Assembly: GCA_043513815.1 (NCBI GenBank)
Contig: CP121313.1
Location: forward strand, 2,852,001-2,916,000
DNA length: 64,000 bases
Source of the DNA: JANQIO01 sp043513815
Lineage (GTDB): Bacteria > Pseudomonadota > Gammaproteobacteria > Pseudomonadales > Halieaceae
Reading direction: 5' to 3'
The translations under genes and the position numbers were made by a program. The notes under the pieces were generated by a model. The model worked only from the letters and a program-made list of their open reading frames with translations. It did no database searches and was not told the DNA's origin. Below are positions 32,729-41,242 of this stretch, one piece after another (the stretch's first letter is position 1; each line of letters starts with the position of its first letter).

Positions 32729-33181
32729 TCAGGATTTCTTGGCGGCAAGGTGAACACCCCTGCGCACGCGCTGGAAGGTACCGCAGCGACAGATATTGGT
32801 GATCTGCGCGTCGATCTGTTCGTCGGTCGGGCTTGGCGTATCGTTCAACATGCCCGCCACCGCCATGATCATGCCCGGCTGGCAGTAACCGCACTGGGGC
32901 GTGTCGAGCTCGGCCCAGGCTTGCTGCACCGGGTGGTCGCCCGTCTCTGACAGCCCTTCAATGGTGGTGATCGCGTTTTTCTCCGTGACGGAGCTGAGGG
33001 GATAAACACAGGAGCGCACCGCCTTGCCGTCGATATGAATGGTGCAGGCACCGCACTGGGCGATACCGCAGCCAAACTTGGTGCCAGTCATGCCGAGCTG
33101 CTCGCGGATGACCCACAGCAGCGGCGTACCCTCGTCGGCGTCCACCTGGACGGCCTGACCATTAATGTTGATGGTTTTCAT
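32729..33181 (-). CDS. 2Fe-2S subunit of molybdenum hydroxylase, IorA-like
   Basis: A 150-residue protein with two 2Fe-2S clusters. The plant-type ferredoxin domain has GCGIAQCGACTIHIDGKAVRSC, and the helical domain has QCGYCQPGMIMA and ICRCGTFQRVRRG. This is the small subunit of xanthine-dehydrogenase-type enzymes and shuttles electrons from the molybdenum centre. It begins the minus-strand run that continues through iorB-like, cytochrome, fccB and soxXYZA with gaps of 11 bases or less. It lacks its own signal peptide and would be exported with the large subunit. Confidence 0.92.
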   Translation of the reverse strand: MKTININGQAVQVDADEGTPLLWVIREQLGMTGTKFGCGIAQCGACTIHIDGKAVRSCVYPLSSVTEKNAITTIEGLSETGDHPVQQAWAELDTPQCGYCQPGMIMAVAGMLNDTPSPTDEQIDAQITNICRCGTFQRVRRGVHLAAKKS

Positions 33182-33340
33182 GTCTCGTTATCCTCTCAAG
33201 ACGGAAGCAAGTAATCCTTAAGTGTGGCGTGCCTGGATAACACTGTCGAGTGGACAGCGGGAATTGAGCCGATTGTGCAGCAGCGATACGGCCTGGAACA
33301 GCCGGCGTCTCGCCGTCAATACAAGCTGCCGCCGGTCTGC

Positions 33341-33793
33341 CTAGGCCGGGGAGAGATACAGTGAATAGGCGTGAAAATCTTCGTTGACGATTTCATAGCC
33401 AAGCTTTTCATAGAGATGCTGGCCGATGTGATTGCTGTGGCCGGTCAGCAGGTCAATGCGAGCCGCACCACTGTCCCGGGCAAAATCGGACGCCCGGTTC
33501 ATCAGTGCCTCCCCTGCCCCGGCCTGGCGACCGTCAGCATCGACATACAGGTCGTAGAGTATCTGGATCTTCATCAACTCGACGGAGCAGAAAGACGGAT
33601 AGAGCTGCACAAACCCGAGGCCCTGCTCACCGTCCATCGCGACAAAGATTTGCGACTCGTTATTGGCCATGCGCGCCGTGATGAACGCTGTTGCCGCCGC
33701 CAGATCAGGCTCGCACTCATAGAACTGGCGGTACAGGTCGAACAGCCGAGCAATTTCCGGGATATGGACGGGAGTAGCGGTTTCAATATGCAT
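33341..33793 (-). CDS. GNAT family N-acetyltransferase
   Basis: A 150-residue GNAT protein. The acetyl-CoA binding region is seen as LYVDADGRQAGAGEALMNRA (with the usual R/Q-x-x-G-x-G/A slightly altered), followed by LLTGHSNHIGQHLYEKLGYEIV, typical motif B. The substrate is unknown. It is isolated, with gaps on both sides; the 159 bases upstream to the molybdenum hydroxylase start hold nothing recognisable beyond a presumed promoter region for each gene. Confidence 0.85.
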   Translation of the reverse strand: MHIETATPVHIPEIARLFDLYRQFYECEPDLAAATAFITARMANNESQIFVAMDGEQGLGFVQLYPSFCSVELMKIQILYDLYVDADGRQAGAGEALMNRASDFARDSGAARIDLLTGHSNHIGQHLYEKLGYEIVNEDFHAYSLYLSPA

Positions 33794-33830
33794 TAAGGGC
33801 GGCCGCTCCGGCTGAAAACAAGCAAACGGA

Positions 33831-33856
33831 CTGCCCTGCGCCCTATTGCAGGGCAG
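33831..33856 (-). terminator. Terminator of the lysine-serine repeat protein gene
   Basis: A perfect 9-bp stem ctgccctgc/gcagggcag with an 8-base loop lies 13 bases past the stop codon at 33869. Read on the minus strand it is followed by a T-rich stretch (TCCGTTTGCTTGTTTTC), as expected for an intrinsic terminator. Confidence 0.65.
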
Positions 33857-33868
33857 CCCGCCGACTGC

Positions 33869-36577
33869 TTACTTTTTCACCACTGTCGTGCTGCAGTCAA
33901 GCGCGGTGACATTACCGCTTTCGTCACTGGCCTCAACGGTCCAGTTTATGGTGGTGCCCTTCTTGCCGGAATCGAGGATCGTCAACGTCGGACCTTCTGA
34001 GGTCACCCGACAGGCTTGCTTCGCACTCTTCTTGCTCTTCTTACTCTTTTTGCTCTTCTTGCTCTTATCACTCTTGTCGCTCTTATCGCTCTTCTTGCTC
34101 TTGTCGCTCTTCTTGCTCTTCTTGCTCTTGGCGGGAGGCGTACATTCAAAGCTGGTAATAGTGATCTCAGGCTCGACGCTGCAGTTGTCACCCGCCGTGG
34201 CGGTAATATCCAGCGCTGTGTACTTACTGCTCTTTTTGCTCTTTTTGCTCTTTTTGCTCTTCTTGCTCTTCTTGCTCTTCTTACTTTTGTACTTGATCTC
34301 GGTAATGCTCGCCGGCGCGTTGCATTCCAGCATCGGCGCGGCCTCATCGATCACCTCTACCGTAGCGCTACAACTGCTGCTGGCACCGCTATTGTCGGCC
34401 ACGATCAACTCCACCGGTGCTGTGATGTAGAGGTCATAGGGATTGTCCGGTACCTGCACCAGGGTGATCGGGTCGCCATCGGGATCAAACGACCCATTGT
34501 CGATACTGGCGTAACCGAGACACTCCTCGTCGGCGGGCACCAAGGCGTCTGTACAGACGGCTTCCGGCGGCAGGTTGCACTGGCCGTTGATGACAAGCCT
34601 GTCCTCATTGGCCAGCTCAAAGCCCTGACAATCTTCCTCGACGGGCCCGGGCACCGGGCCGGCTCTCTCGTAGGAGAAGCCACCGGCGTTGCAGCAGGAC
34701 CAGCTCGCCCAGGTGACATCGTAGTATTCGCCTGTGGTCTGGTTCAGCAAGCAGGTGCTGCTGCCCGGCAGGTTGTTGCTGACTCCGAAGACAGGAGAAT
34801 TCCGGAAGTACGTCTGCAGTAGGGTATTGAAGTCTGCCTCGAAGGCGGTCTCGGGTGCGGCGCAATTGCCCACCGCCCAGGCCGTATCATCAGTGCGCAG
34901 GTTGTAAACACCCCGGCCACTATTACGGGCGATCTCCAGATTGTCACTGATGACGTCAGTGACCGTGGTGCCGGCACCGTCGGGCTTCGTGAAGCTGACG
35001 GTAGGTGCCGGCGGCAGGGAGGGCACGGCCGCTACGCACATATCGTAGTTGCCCGCGCTGAGGGCACCGACAGACAGCTCTTCAGGGAGCATGGAATCAG
35101 TAAAGGGCTCAGTCAGCACGGTCTCATTGAACTCCCCGACCAGACTGGTGCTGAGCGTCGCTGAAAGGGAGTGGTTACACAGGTTTGTATCGCCGCAGGT
35201 ACCGTTGGTGGGGTCGTAGAGGCAGAGACTCTCGCTGGTGCCACCGAAATCCACATTTAGCTTCACCCAGGCCAGGTTCTCGGGTACCCCGACCATCTGG
35301 TAGCCGAACTCCGGGTTTCCTGACCAGGCTGATGCAATCAGCGCCGAATCGGTCACGCTGAAGGTGGTAACCGCTGCATCGCAGGTACAACCATTGGTGG
35401 GGTCAGGGTCGCCGACTCCCAGGCTGACACCGTTCAACGTCACCTCGAAGGAGCCGCCAGCGAGACAGGAGGAGTTGAGTATTTCATAGTGCAATGCCGT
35501 GGGCGGTGCCACCGGCATCTGCAGGCTTACCTGGCCATTCTGAGGCGCCGGATTCAGCAGATCAATCTGGGCCACGCGACAGGCGTTGCCATTGATCGGC
35601 TCTACAGCGATACAGGCAACGGTCTCGTCCTGATCGGGATTGAAGGTCGATGGACAGATGTCACAGACATCACCCACGCCGTCACCGTCAGCGTCGGCCT
35701 GGTCTGCATTGGCCGTCAGCAGACAGTTGTCGTCAGCATTGAGTACGCCGTCTCCGTCGATGTCCGGATTAGAGGTATACCGGATCGCCAGCGGCAGAGG
35801 TGCGAAGGAACCCCTATAATCGTACTGCAGGCCAAAAGTGCCGTTTTCATCCTCTATTCCCACCGAGTGACTGCCTCGCACGGTCTGCTGTGCATAGTGC
35901 ACTTCGATATCCCCCGCACCTTCAAACAGCTTGTACTGGTGCGTGCTCGCAGGCGTGCTGTTGCAGCAGAACGGGATGGCCGTGAACTGCACGATAAACC
36001 TCCGATTGGGCGCAGTGCCACGAGTCTCGAAATGAATGCCGGTTACCGAGCCTGGAGGGTACAGGTCATCCCACCAGGCGGCGACGATGCCGTTGGGGTT
36101 TGTCGGTGAGGGAATCACCTCCCCACTACAGCAAGCGTTAGACTGTGCAGGAAGAAAGCTGATAAAACCATTGGAGCTGATATATACGCTGGAATAGCTG
36201 AGGCCATAGTAGGTGAAGGAAAATCCGATTGGATTCGCGCCGCTCATTTGGTCATCAGAGAGAGAGAGATATGTGCCCGTTGTCGATATATCTTCAAAGT
36301 CGTAGATTGGGCCGCCCGGCTCCTGGGAATCCACAAATACATAATCGAAGGGGGAGCCATCCGGGCCACCGGCGGCACCCAGGGCAATGCCCGTGTAGCC
36401 AGTCAACAACAGGCTGACGGCAACCAGGAAGCCTTTCAGCGCAACGGAGAATGCGCCAGCGGCAGGCGTACCAGTAATCGCGCGAGATTCATTCGCTGCT
36501 TTTGACTCACAATTTCTGGTGGTCAATGAGACAGGCTGGCACTGCAGACGACTGCAGATTGATGCGAACAGGCCCAT
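33869..36577 (-). CDS. Secreted multidomain protein with lysine-serine repeats
   Basis: A 902-residue probable surface or secreted protein. A hydrophobic segment at about 49-66 follows an unusually long polar N terminus, and acts as signal or anchor. Next is a beta-rich domain ending near 250. Then come calcium-binding thrombospondin type 3-like repeats at about 272-318 (DIDGDGVLNADDNC, DADGDGVGDVCD). A Cys-rich middle follows. The C-terminal HYR/Ig-like modules (TVEVIDEAAPMLEC; TINWTVEASDESGNVTALDC) are interrupted by two low-complexity blocks of (Ser-Lys-Lys)n with some Asp-Lys-Ser, at about 762-786 and 816-854. Start: GGAGGGAG nine bases ahead. Function unknown; calcium-dependent adhesion is one guess. 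Confidence 0.85.
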   Translation of the reverse strand: MGLFASICSRLQCQPVSLTTRNCESKAANESRAITGTPAAGAFSVALKGFLVAVSLLLTGYTGIALGAAGGPDGSPFDYVFVDSQEPGGPIYDFEDISTTGTYLSLSDDQMSGANPIGFSFTYYGLSYSSVYISSNGFISFLPAQSNACCSGEVIPSPTNPNGIVAAWWDDLYPPGSVTGIHFETRGTAPNRRFIVQFTAIPFCCNSTPASTHQYKLFEGAGDIEVHYAQQTVRGSHSVGIEDENGTFGLQYDYRGSFAPLPLAIRYTSNPDIDGDGVLNADDNCLLTANADQADADGDGVGDVCDICPSTFNPDQDETVACIAVEPINGNACRVAQIDLLNPAPQNGQVSLQMPVAPPTALHYEILNSSCLAGGSFEVTLNGVSLGVGDPDPTNGCTCDAAVTTFSVTDSALIASAWSGNPEFGYQMVGVPENLAWVKLNVDFGGTSESLCLYDPTNGTCGDTNLCNHSLSATLSTSLVGEFNETVLTEPFTDSMLPEELSVGALSAGNYDMCVAAVPSLPPAPTVSFTKPDGAGTTVTDVISDNLEIARNSGRGVYNLRTDDTAWAVGNCAAPETAFEADFNTLLQTYFRNSPVFGVSNNLPGSSTCLLNQTTGEYYDVTWASWSCCNAGGFSYERAGPVPGPVEEDCQGFELANEDRLVINGQCNLPPEAVCTDALVPADEECLGYASIDNGSFDPDGDPITLVQVPDNPYDLYITAPVELIVADNSGASSSCSATVEVIDEAAPMLECNAPASITEIKYKSKKSKKSKKSKKSKKSKKSSKYTALDITATAGDNCSVEPEITITSFECTPPAKSKKSKKSDKSKKSDKSDKSDKSKKSKKSKKSKKSAKQACRVTSEGPTLTILDSGKKGTTINWTVEASDESGNVTALDCSTTVVKK
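34021..34131. repeat. Low-complexity Ser-Lys-Lys coding repeat, block 2
   Basis: On the minus strand this is a run of AGC/AAG codons in nine-base periods with GAT or GAC interruptions (Ser-Asp-Lys). The period and near-identity of units suggest expansion by slippage, with later drift at third codon positions (ctt/ttt, ctc). Confidence 0.85.
34228..34295. repeat. Low-complexity Ser-Lys-Lys coding repeat, block 1
   Basis: Seven nine-base units, mostly reading gctctttttgctcttcttg on the plus strand. They encode Ser-Lys-Lys repeats without acidic residues, unlike block 2. The two blocks are separated by an HYR-like segment of about 30 residues. Confidence 0.85.
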
Positions 36578-36768
36578 GGCGTTTTCTCCCTCCGGGTTGG
36601 CCCCGGATCTCGTAACTCAGACTATCGTTTGATTATTTTTATCGACAACATTGAGTCCGACCCGGAACATCATGGGCCCGGCTATCTGGAGAAAGTGTAG
36701 CCGTTGCTAGCTTTTCTACAAGTTTCCGGGGCGGAGGTTCCCGGCTATATCTTGCGTTGCAAGAGGTA

Positions 36769-37053
36769 TTACTGGTTGTTGTAGTTCTTGCGCTTCTCTT
36801 CAACCGCCTGGTCGAGCACCTTGAGCATTTCAATGCGTTTGCTCAGTTCGGCGTTTTCCTGCTCCAGCTCGGCCCTGGCCTGCCGGGAGGCTTCCAGCCT
36901 GGTTTCGAGGTCAGCGATTTTCCGCTTGAGCCTGAGAGTTTCCTCGGCATGCGCTTCGAGGGATATGGTCTGCGACCGATCGCCTGACATCTGGGTGCAG
37001 CCCCCGATGCAGGTGGCCAGCGCGAGGGCCATGGCCAATCTGTAGCTGTTCAT
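36769..37053 (-). CDS. Small coiled-coil lipoprotein
   Basis: A 94-residue lipoprotein. The signal has a lipobox IGGC (Cys19), followed by a polar linker and one long heptad-type helix from about residue 35 to the end (LRLKRKIADLETRLEASRQARAELEQENAELSKRI). It resembles short murein-lipoprotein-like or tethering coiled coils but is not a clear Lpp. It lies 53 bases downstream of the GGDEF gene on the same strand, so they may be cotranscribed. Confidence 0.75.
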   Translation of the reverse strand: MNSYRLAMALALATCIGGCTQMSGDRSQTISLEAHAEETLRLKRKIADLETRLEASRQARAELEQENAELSKRIEMLKVLDQAVEEKRKNYNNQ

Positions 37054-37106
37054 TCGTATACCCTGTTCAGGCCAGCCGGCGCTGACCGGCGTTATGCATG
37101 TGAGCC

Positions 37107-38549
37107 TCAGGCGGTCTGGGCCGTTGACTTGCGATCCTTTCTACTGCCGCGCTTGCCCTTGCGGCGCGATACCATATATACGCTGCCGGCTTTCGCCTTG
37201 GCAAGCTCCTTCATCTCGGCGGCCGCCTCACCAAACTGAATGTGGTTGAGCGTCTTGTTACCCTTGTTGGTCACCACGGCAATGGAAATGGACGCCAGCG
37301 GAAACTGTACTTCGTCTCCCTGCCGGCTCTCTCCCACAATATAGCCGCGCTTTTTGTCACTGCTATTGTAGAAGTCCGGTATCGCCGCATCAAAGGTGTC
37401 GACCACTGCCTGGCATATCGTCTCGTAGTCGTCGGGTGAGGTGATCACCACGAAGTCGTCACCACCGATATGCCCGATGAAGTCTGCTTCACCACCGTGC
37501 TCGGCTACCGACTTGCTGACGATATCCGCGGTGGCCTGAATAAGCTCGTTACCCCTGGCGTAACCATAATGGTCGTTGTAGGCCTTGAAGTTGTCGATGT
37601 CCATCAGGCAGAAGGCAATTTCCGCTTCCTCGCCGATACGCTTTTCCATCACCGCCTCAATCGTAGTGCCGCCCGGCAGACGGGTCAGTGGACTGGTATC
37701 GAGATTGGTTTCTTCCAGGCGTTTGAGCCGCTCCGCCATGGCGACGAAAGCGTCTGCCAGGTCGCCCAGCTCGTCGGTATTGCTGATATCCGGCTTGATG
37801 TCGAACTCGCCCCGGGAAATCATCTCTGTGGCTGCCCGCAGCTTGTTGATGGCACCGGAGATATTGCGGGTGATGAGCGCCGCCGCCAGCAGCGACAGCA
37901 GCAGGCCCATGCCGCACAGTACCGCGGCGGCCTTGAAGGCCAGCGAGCCGATACTGGCCGTGGTGTTGGTCTTCGCATTCTGGTCGCGTTGCGCCTGTGC
38001 ACCCATTTCGCGAATGACGGCGATCAGGGCATCCTGCTGGGCCTTGATCTGCTCGTCGTAGCTGGCTGGGAAGCTCGTCGAAGATTCGGACGTGGACCCG
38101 GACGCCGCCATCAGCAGGCTGATGTATTGCTGGTGCAATGCGGCGATTTCATCCACCGGGAAGTCCCTCTGCTCGGGCACCGAGCGAATGCGATCAAGCT
38201 GTGCTGCGAACTCTGCCTGCCGGTCCTGGAACAGGCTCATCACCTCGTCAGAGCGAAACACCGCATAACGTCGGCTGTACAGCTCTTCAGAAAACATCAG
38301 GTCGATCATCTCATCTGCGGCCAGAATGACCGGCAGGTCGGTCAGCAAGATGCTGTCGTTGATCGAATTGAGGCGGTTGAGATTGGTCAGCGCATAGGCG
38401 GAAATCACGATCAGCAGCAACAGCAGCGAACTGAAACCCAGCAGCAGCTTCTTGGCAATGGTCAGCCGCAGGAACTTGGATACCAGCCCGTCAACCATGC
38501 GGTTGAAGACTTTCTCCTGTCCTGCCTCTTGAGTCTGTTCGTCAGTCAT
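37107..38549 (-). CDS. Membrane GGDEF-domain protein (putative diguanylate cyclase)
   Basis: A 480-residue inner-membrane signalling protein. TM1 is at about 30-53, a periplasmic helical sensor region at about 55-195, TM2 at about 199-224, then a HAMP-like segment (TRNISGAINKLRAATEMISRGEFDI). The GGDEF domain carries GGDDF at 362-366, an allowed active-site variant, so c-di-GMP synthesis is plausible. The canonical RxxD inhibitory site is not obvious. The C terminus is a short, strongly basic tail (KGKRGSRKDRK). The start at 38549 lacks a good ribosome site; an in-frame ATG at 38603 is an alternative. Confidence 0.85.
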   Translation of the reverse strand: MTDEQTQEAGQEKVFNRMVDGLVSKFLRLTIAKKLLLGFSSLLLLLIVISAYALTNLNRLNSINDSILLTDLPVILAADEMIDLMFSEELYSRRYAVFRSDEVMSLFQDRQAEFAAQLDRIRSVPEQRDFPVDEIAALHQQYISLLMAASGSTSESSTSFPASYDEQIKAQQDALIAVIREMGAQAQRDQNAKTNTTASIGSLAFKAAAVLCGMGLLLSLLAAALITRNISGAINKLRAATEMISRGEFDIKPDISNTDELGDLADAFVAMAERLKRLEETNLDTSPLTRLPGGTTIEAVMEKRIGEEAEIAFCLMDIDNFKAYNDHYGYARGNELIQATADIVSKSVAEHGGEADFIGHIGGDDFVVITSPDDYETICQAVVDTFDAAIPDFYNSSDKKRGYIVGESRQGDEVQFPLASISIAVVTNKGNKTLNHIQFGEAAAEMKELAKAKAGSVYMVSRRKGKRGSRKDRKSTAQTA

Positions 38550-38923
38550 CGTTAATCTGTGCAGCGCAACTTTCCTTCTCCGCCGCCACATTAGTGCAGC
38601 CATGGGCCAGTTACACTAAAAAATGCAGGTTCTGTGCACTATTCAACACAGTATGCTGGATTGTGCGACCCACCTCTCAGCTTCGCGGGCACGCCAGCTG
38701 CTGCGTACCGGCGCATGCCCTGGCTCTCAGCGCCTGGTCAAAAGACCTTGTGAAACACTCCATACCGTCGAAAACGTCCGGCATGCGCTTGAATGACTGG
38801 AAAAACCCAAACAGCGCGGCCCCATGGTGTACTCGACGCCAATTGGCTCATCCGGTGACAAACCGAAGCTGGTCATACTGGACACCCATGCTAAACGTCA
38901 CCCCTCATTTCAGTGGAAGCGAC
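38550..38923. other. Non-coding gap, nothing recognised
   Basis: About 370 bases between the GGDEF start and the stop of the next minus-strand gene. Plus-strand ORFs here are short and antisense-like, with no family features. No tRNA or strong hairpin was found. It should contain the GGDEF promoter. Confidence 0.45.
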
Positions 38924-39415
38924 TCACTGGGGCGAGAGCTCACAGACTTCAACGACATAATCATAGAAACCGGGTATGCGATTACCCTTGTTCTGCTGCC
39001 AGGCCGTCACCATACCCGCATCCATCTCAATCAACCTGCAGAGTCCGTTGGTGAAGTAGTCTGCCTCTTCCCGATTGATGATGCCCTTGTCGTAATACTT
39101 CCAGGCCACCTCGGTAGAATTGATCACATACTCGGCCAGCACATACAGCGTGAACAGATCATCGGGCGACAATGAACTGAAATCGGATTGTGCCTGCGCA
39201 AATACCCGCCTCATTTCCGGGTCACCAGCCATGACCAGACCCATTCTGTTGGTTGCCCGGTAGACCTCTGATATCGCCGATGCCTCGGCCAGATCGTTGG
39301 ATCGCTTGAGTTCATAGCCCAGGAAGGACAAAGACCCGACAATTCCAATGATTCCGATAATTTCCGCCAACCGCCCGAACTCTATGGCGACGTAGCGTTT
39401 GGATTCCTCTGACAT
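38924..39415 (-). CDS. Hypothetical single-pass membrane protein
   Basis: A 163-residue protein I do not recognise by name. It has a short polar start (MSEESKRYVAIEFGRLAE), one transmembrane segment at about 19-35 (IIGIIGIVGSLSFLGYEL), then a soluble helical domain (ASAISEVYRATNRMGLVMAGDP). Similar short proteins with this layout occur in marine gammaproteobacteria, without known function. I prefer the ATG at 39415, eight bases after GGAG; the ATG two codons earlier would be too close. It is 79 bases downstream of the methyltransferase gene. Confidence 0.7.
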   Translation of the reverse strand: MSEESKRYVAIEFGRLAEIIGIIGIVGSLSFLGYELKRSNDLAEASAISEVYRATNRMGLVMAGDPEMRRVFAQAQSDFSSLSPDDLFTLYVLAEYVINSTEVAWKYYDKGIINREEADYFTNGLCRLIEMDAGMVTAWQQNKGNRIPGFYDYVVEVCELSPQ

Positions 39416-39494
39416 TTCCATGACTCCCAGGGCGAAGTGCCGAATTATATCGCCGAAAGCAGTACGGGAATTGATCTGGGACAGCCAGACAAGG

Positions 39495-40073
39495 CTAGCC
39501 GGGGCGCCTGGCCACCAGCCGGGACAGAGAGGCCAGGCGCCCGTCGGGCTCGGCCACCACGCCCTCTTCCACAAACACAATGTCCAGGCCCGCTACCGCT
39601 GCGGAAAGCGCTCCCGGTGCAACCCGGTAGGCGGGGTTCTGCGGTCCTATAACATCGGCGTCGCTGACCATATGCTCTTCGCAAATCAACCAGCCACCCG
39701 GTACCAGATACTCAGTCAGCTGCCGCAACAGTGGAGAGTTGACGTAGCGGAACATCAGGATCAGTTGGTAGTTGGCTTCCAGCTCCAGCGGCCTGTCAAG
39801 ATCGTGCTCCAGCAGCCTGATCGCCAAACCGCGTGTTGCAGCCGCCTCCCCCACTCGGGCCAGGGCGGCCGCTGAAATATCAATCGCGTCAACGTTGAAA
39901 CCCTGCCCGGCCAGCCACAGGGCATTGCGGCCAGCACCGCAGGCCACATCAAGCGCCCGGCCAGGTGGAATGCGGTGAATCCAGTTCTCCGGCAGGGAGC
40001 TGGGACCCGTGCGCCCGGAATAAGCGCCATCTTCGTAGCGCTTATTCCACTTCTCGCGGTCGGCGCGGCTCAT
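39495..40073 (-). CDS. Class I SAM-dependent methyltransferase
   Basis: A 192-residue methyltransferase. SAM-binding motif I is ALDVACGAGRNALWLAGQGF, followed by acidic VDAIDIS (motif II) and QLILMFRYVNSPLL (motif IV region). The N-terminal KWNKRYEDGAYSGRTGPSSL resembles TehB and thiopurine methyltransferase-like small proteins. The acceptor is unknown. It starts 18 bases from a plus-strand region that leads to the BKACE gene, with which it is divergent. Confidence 0.87.
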   Translation of the reverse strand: MSRADREKWNKRYEDGAYSGRTGPSSLPENWIHRIPPGRALDVACGAGRNALWLAGQGFNVDAIDISAAALARVGEAAATRGLAIRLLEHDLDRPLELEANYQLILMFRYVNSPLLRQLTEYLVPGGWLICEEHMVSDADVIGPQNPAYRVAPGALSAAVAGLDIVFVEEGVVAEPDGRLASLSRLVARRPG

Positions 40074-40234
40074 AGGATGCTCTTGCTCATGTGCTCATGA
40101 CCGGTAAGCATAGCAATTCGATCGAGTGGCCTGTCACCCGCTGTGGGAACCCAAGCGCCACGGGATTGGCTACACTAGCGCCGCCAAGCGATAGCTGCTT
40201 TACAGCATTTCTGACTACAGAAAGGACAACAAGT

Positions 40235-41149
40235 ATGCCGGGGACCGACACACCGCTGATTATCGAAGCCTCACTGAACGGCTCAACCAGCAAGGATCTC
40301 AATCCCAACGTGCCCTACAGTGACGAGGAGATCGTCGCCGATGCCGTTGCCTGCATGGAGGCCGGGGCTGCGTTGATTCACAACCACACGGATGAATCGA
40401 TATTTGAAGGCGACGGAACCCTGGATGCAGAAAAGTACGCCCGCCCCTGGCGCACACTGCTCGGGGAACGGCCCGATGCCATCCTCACGCCCACCATGTC
40501 ACTCGGCCAGGGCCCCGGCGCGGTCGAGTCACGCTATCGGCACATCGAACAGATGGCCAGCGAAGGCCTATTGGCCATGGGGCTGGTAGATCCCGGCTCA
40601 ATGAATGTCTCAATTGTCGGCGAGGACGGTCTGTTCCTGCCAACCCAGCTCATCTACCGCAACGATGCGCAGGACTCTCACTATTACGTCGAAACCTGCC
40701 GGCGCCTTCAGCTCGGCATGAGTATTTCCATATTTGAGCCGGGTTTTCTGAAATTCATCCTTGCCTACCACCGGGCGGGCAAGCTGCCGCCTGGAGGCAT
40801 GCTCAAGTTCTATTTCGCTGTCGATGAGTTCTCCTATGGCCTGCCGCCCACGGTCACCAGCCTGGAAGCCTACCTGGGCATGCTGGGCGATTGTGATCTG
40901 CCCTGGCTGGTGTCGGCCTTTGGAGAGGACTGTGTTGGCTGTGGTCTTGCCGAGGCGGCGATACGGCGCGGTGGCCATGTGCAGGTGGGGCTGGAGCCCT
41001 TTGCGGGTAATCGCCAGCCCACCAATGTTGAACTGGTGGAGGAGGTGGTAGCGCTGGCCCGCTCGCTCGGCCGACCCGTTGCGACCCCGGCGCAGGCGGC
41101 GCAGATGCTGGGGCTGCCGGTTTTCCCGGTGCCGTTTACGGCTCGATAG
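40235..41149 (+). CDS. BKACE family (3-keto-5-aminohexanoate cleavage-like) protein
   Basis: A 304-residue TIM-barrel enzyme of the beta-keto acid cleavage family. The signature IIEASLNGSTSKDLNPNVPYS is at the start, the zinc ligand pair is in LIHNHTDE, and EVVALARSLGRPVATPAQA is near the end. Family members split beta-keto acids with acetyl-CoA; substrate preferences vary widely and the lysine-fermentation substrate is unlikely here without kamA/kamD genes. The ATG at 40235 has AAAGGA nine bases upstream; the longer reading to 40091 is unsupported. The next gene, a BCCT transporter, is 93 bases downstream, which suggests the substrate may derive from a betaine or carnitine-type compound. Confidence 0.88.
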   Translation: MPGTDTPLIIEASLNGSTSKDLNPNVPYSDEEIVADAVACMEAGAALIHNHTDESIFEGDGTLDAEKYARPWRTLLGERPDAILTPTMSLGQGPGAVESRYRHIEQMASEGLLAMGLVDPGSMNVSIVGEDGLFLPTQLIYRNDAQDSHYYVETCRRLQLGMSISIFEPGFLKFILAYHRAGKLPPGGMLKFYFAVDEFSYGLPPTVTSLEAYLGMLGDCDLPWLVSAFGEDCVGCGLAEAAIRRGGHVQVGLEPFAGNRQPTNVELVEEVVALARSLGRPVATPAQAAQMLGLPVFPVPFTAR

Positions 41150-41242
41150 AAACAGGACTTCGCGGGGGCTTGACTACCAAAACACCCCCAAAACCCGCTA
41201 CCCTGTGTCGCGACACCCATACACACAGTAAGGATGTTCCAG

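Noticed and set aside
34016..34430. Plus-strand ORF encoding Leu-Phe-rich, membrane-like repeats
   Set aside because: It is the reverse reading of the Ser-Lys-Lys codon repeats. The hydrophobic runs are an artefact of the repeat and not a membrane protein.
38594..39175. A 193-residue plus-strand ORF near the GGDEF gene
   Set aside because: No ribosome site or recognised domain; it runs antisense into the hypothetical membrane protein gene, which has better coding signals.
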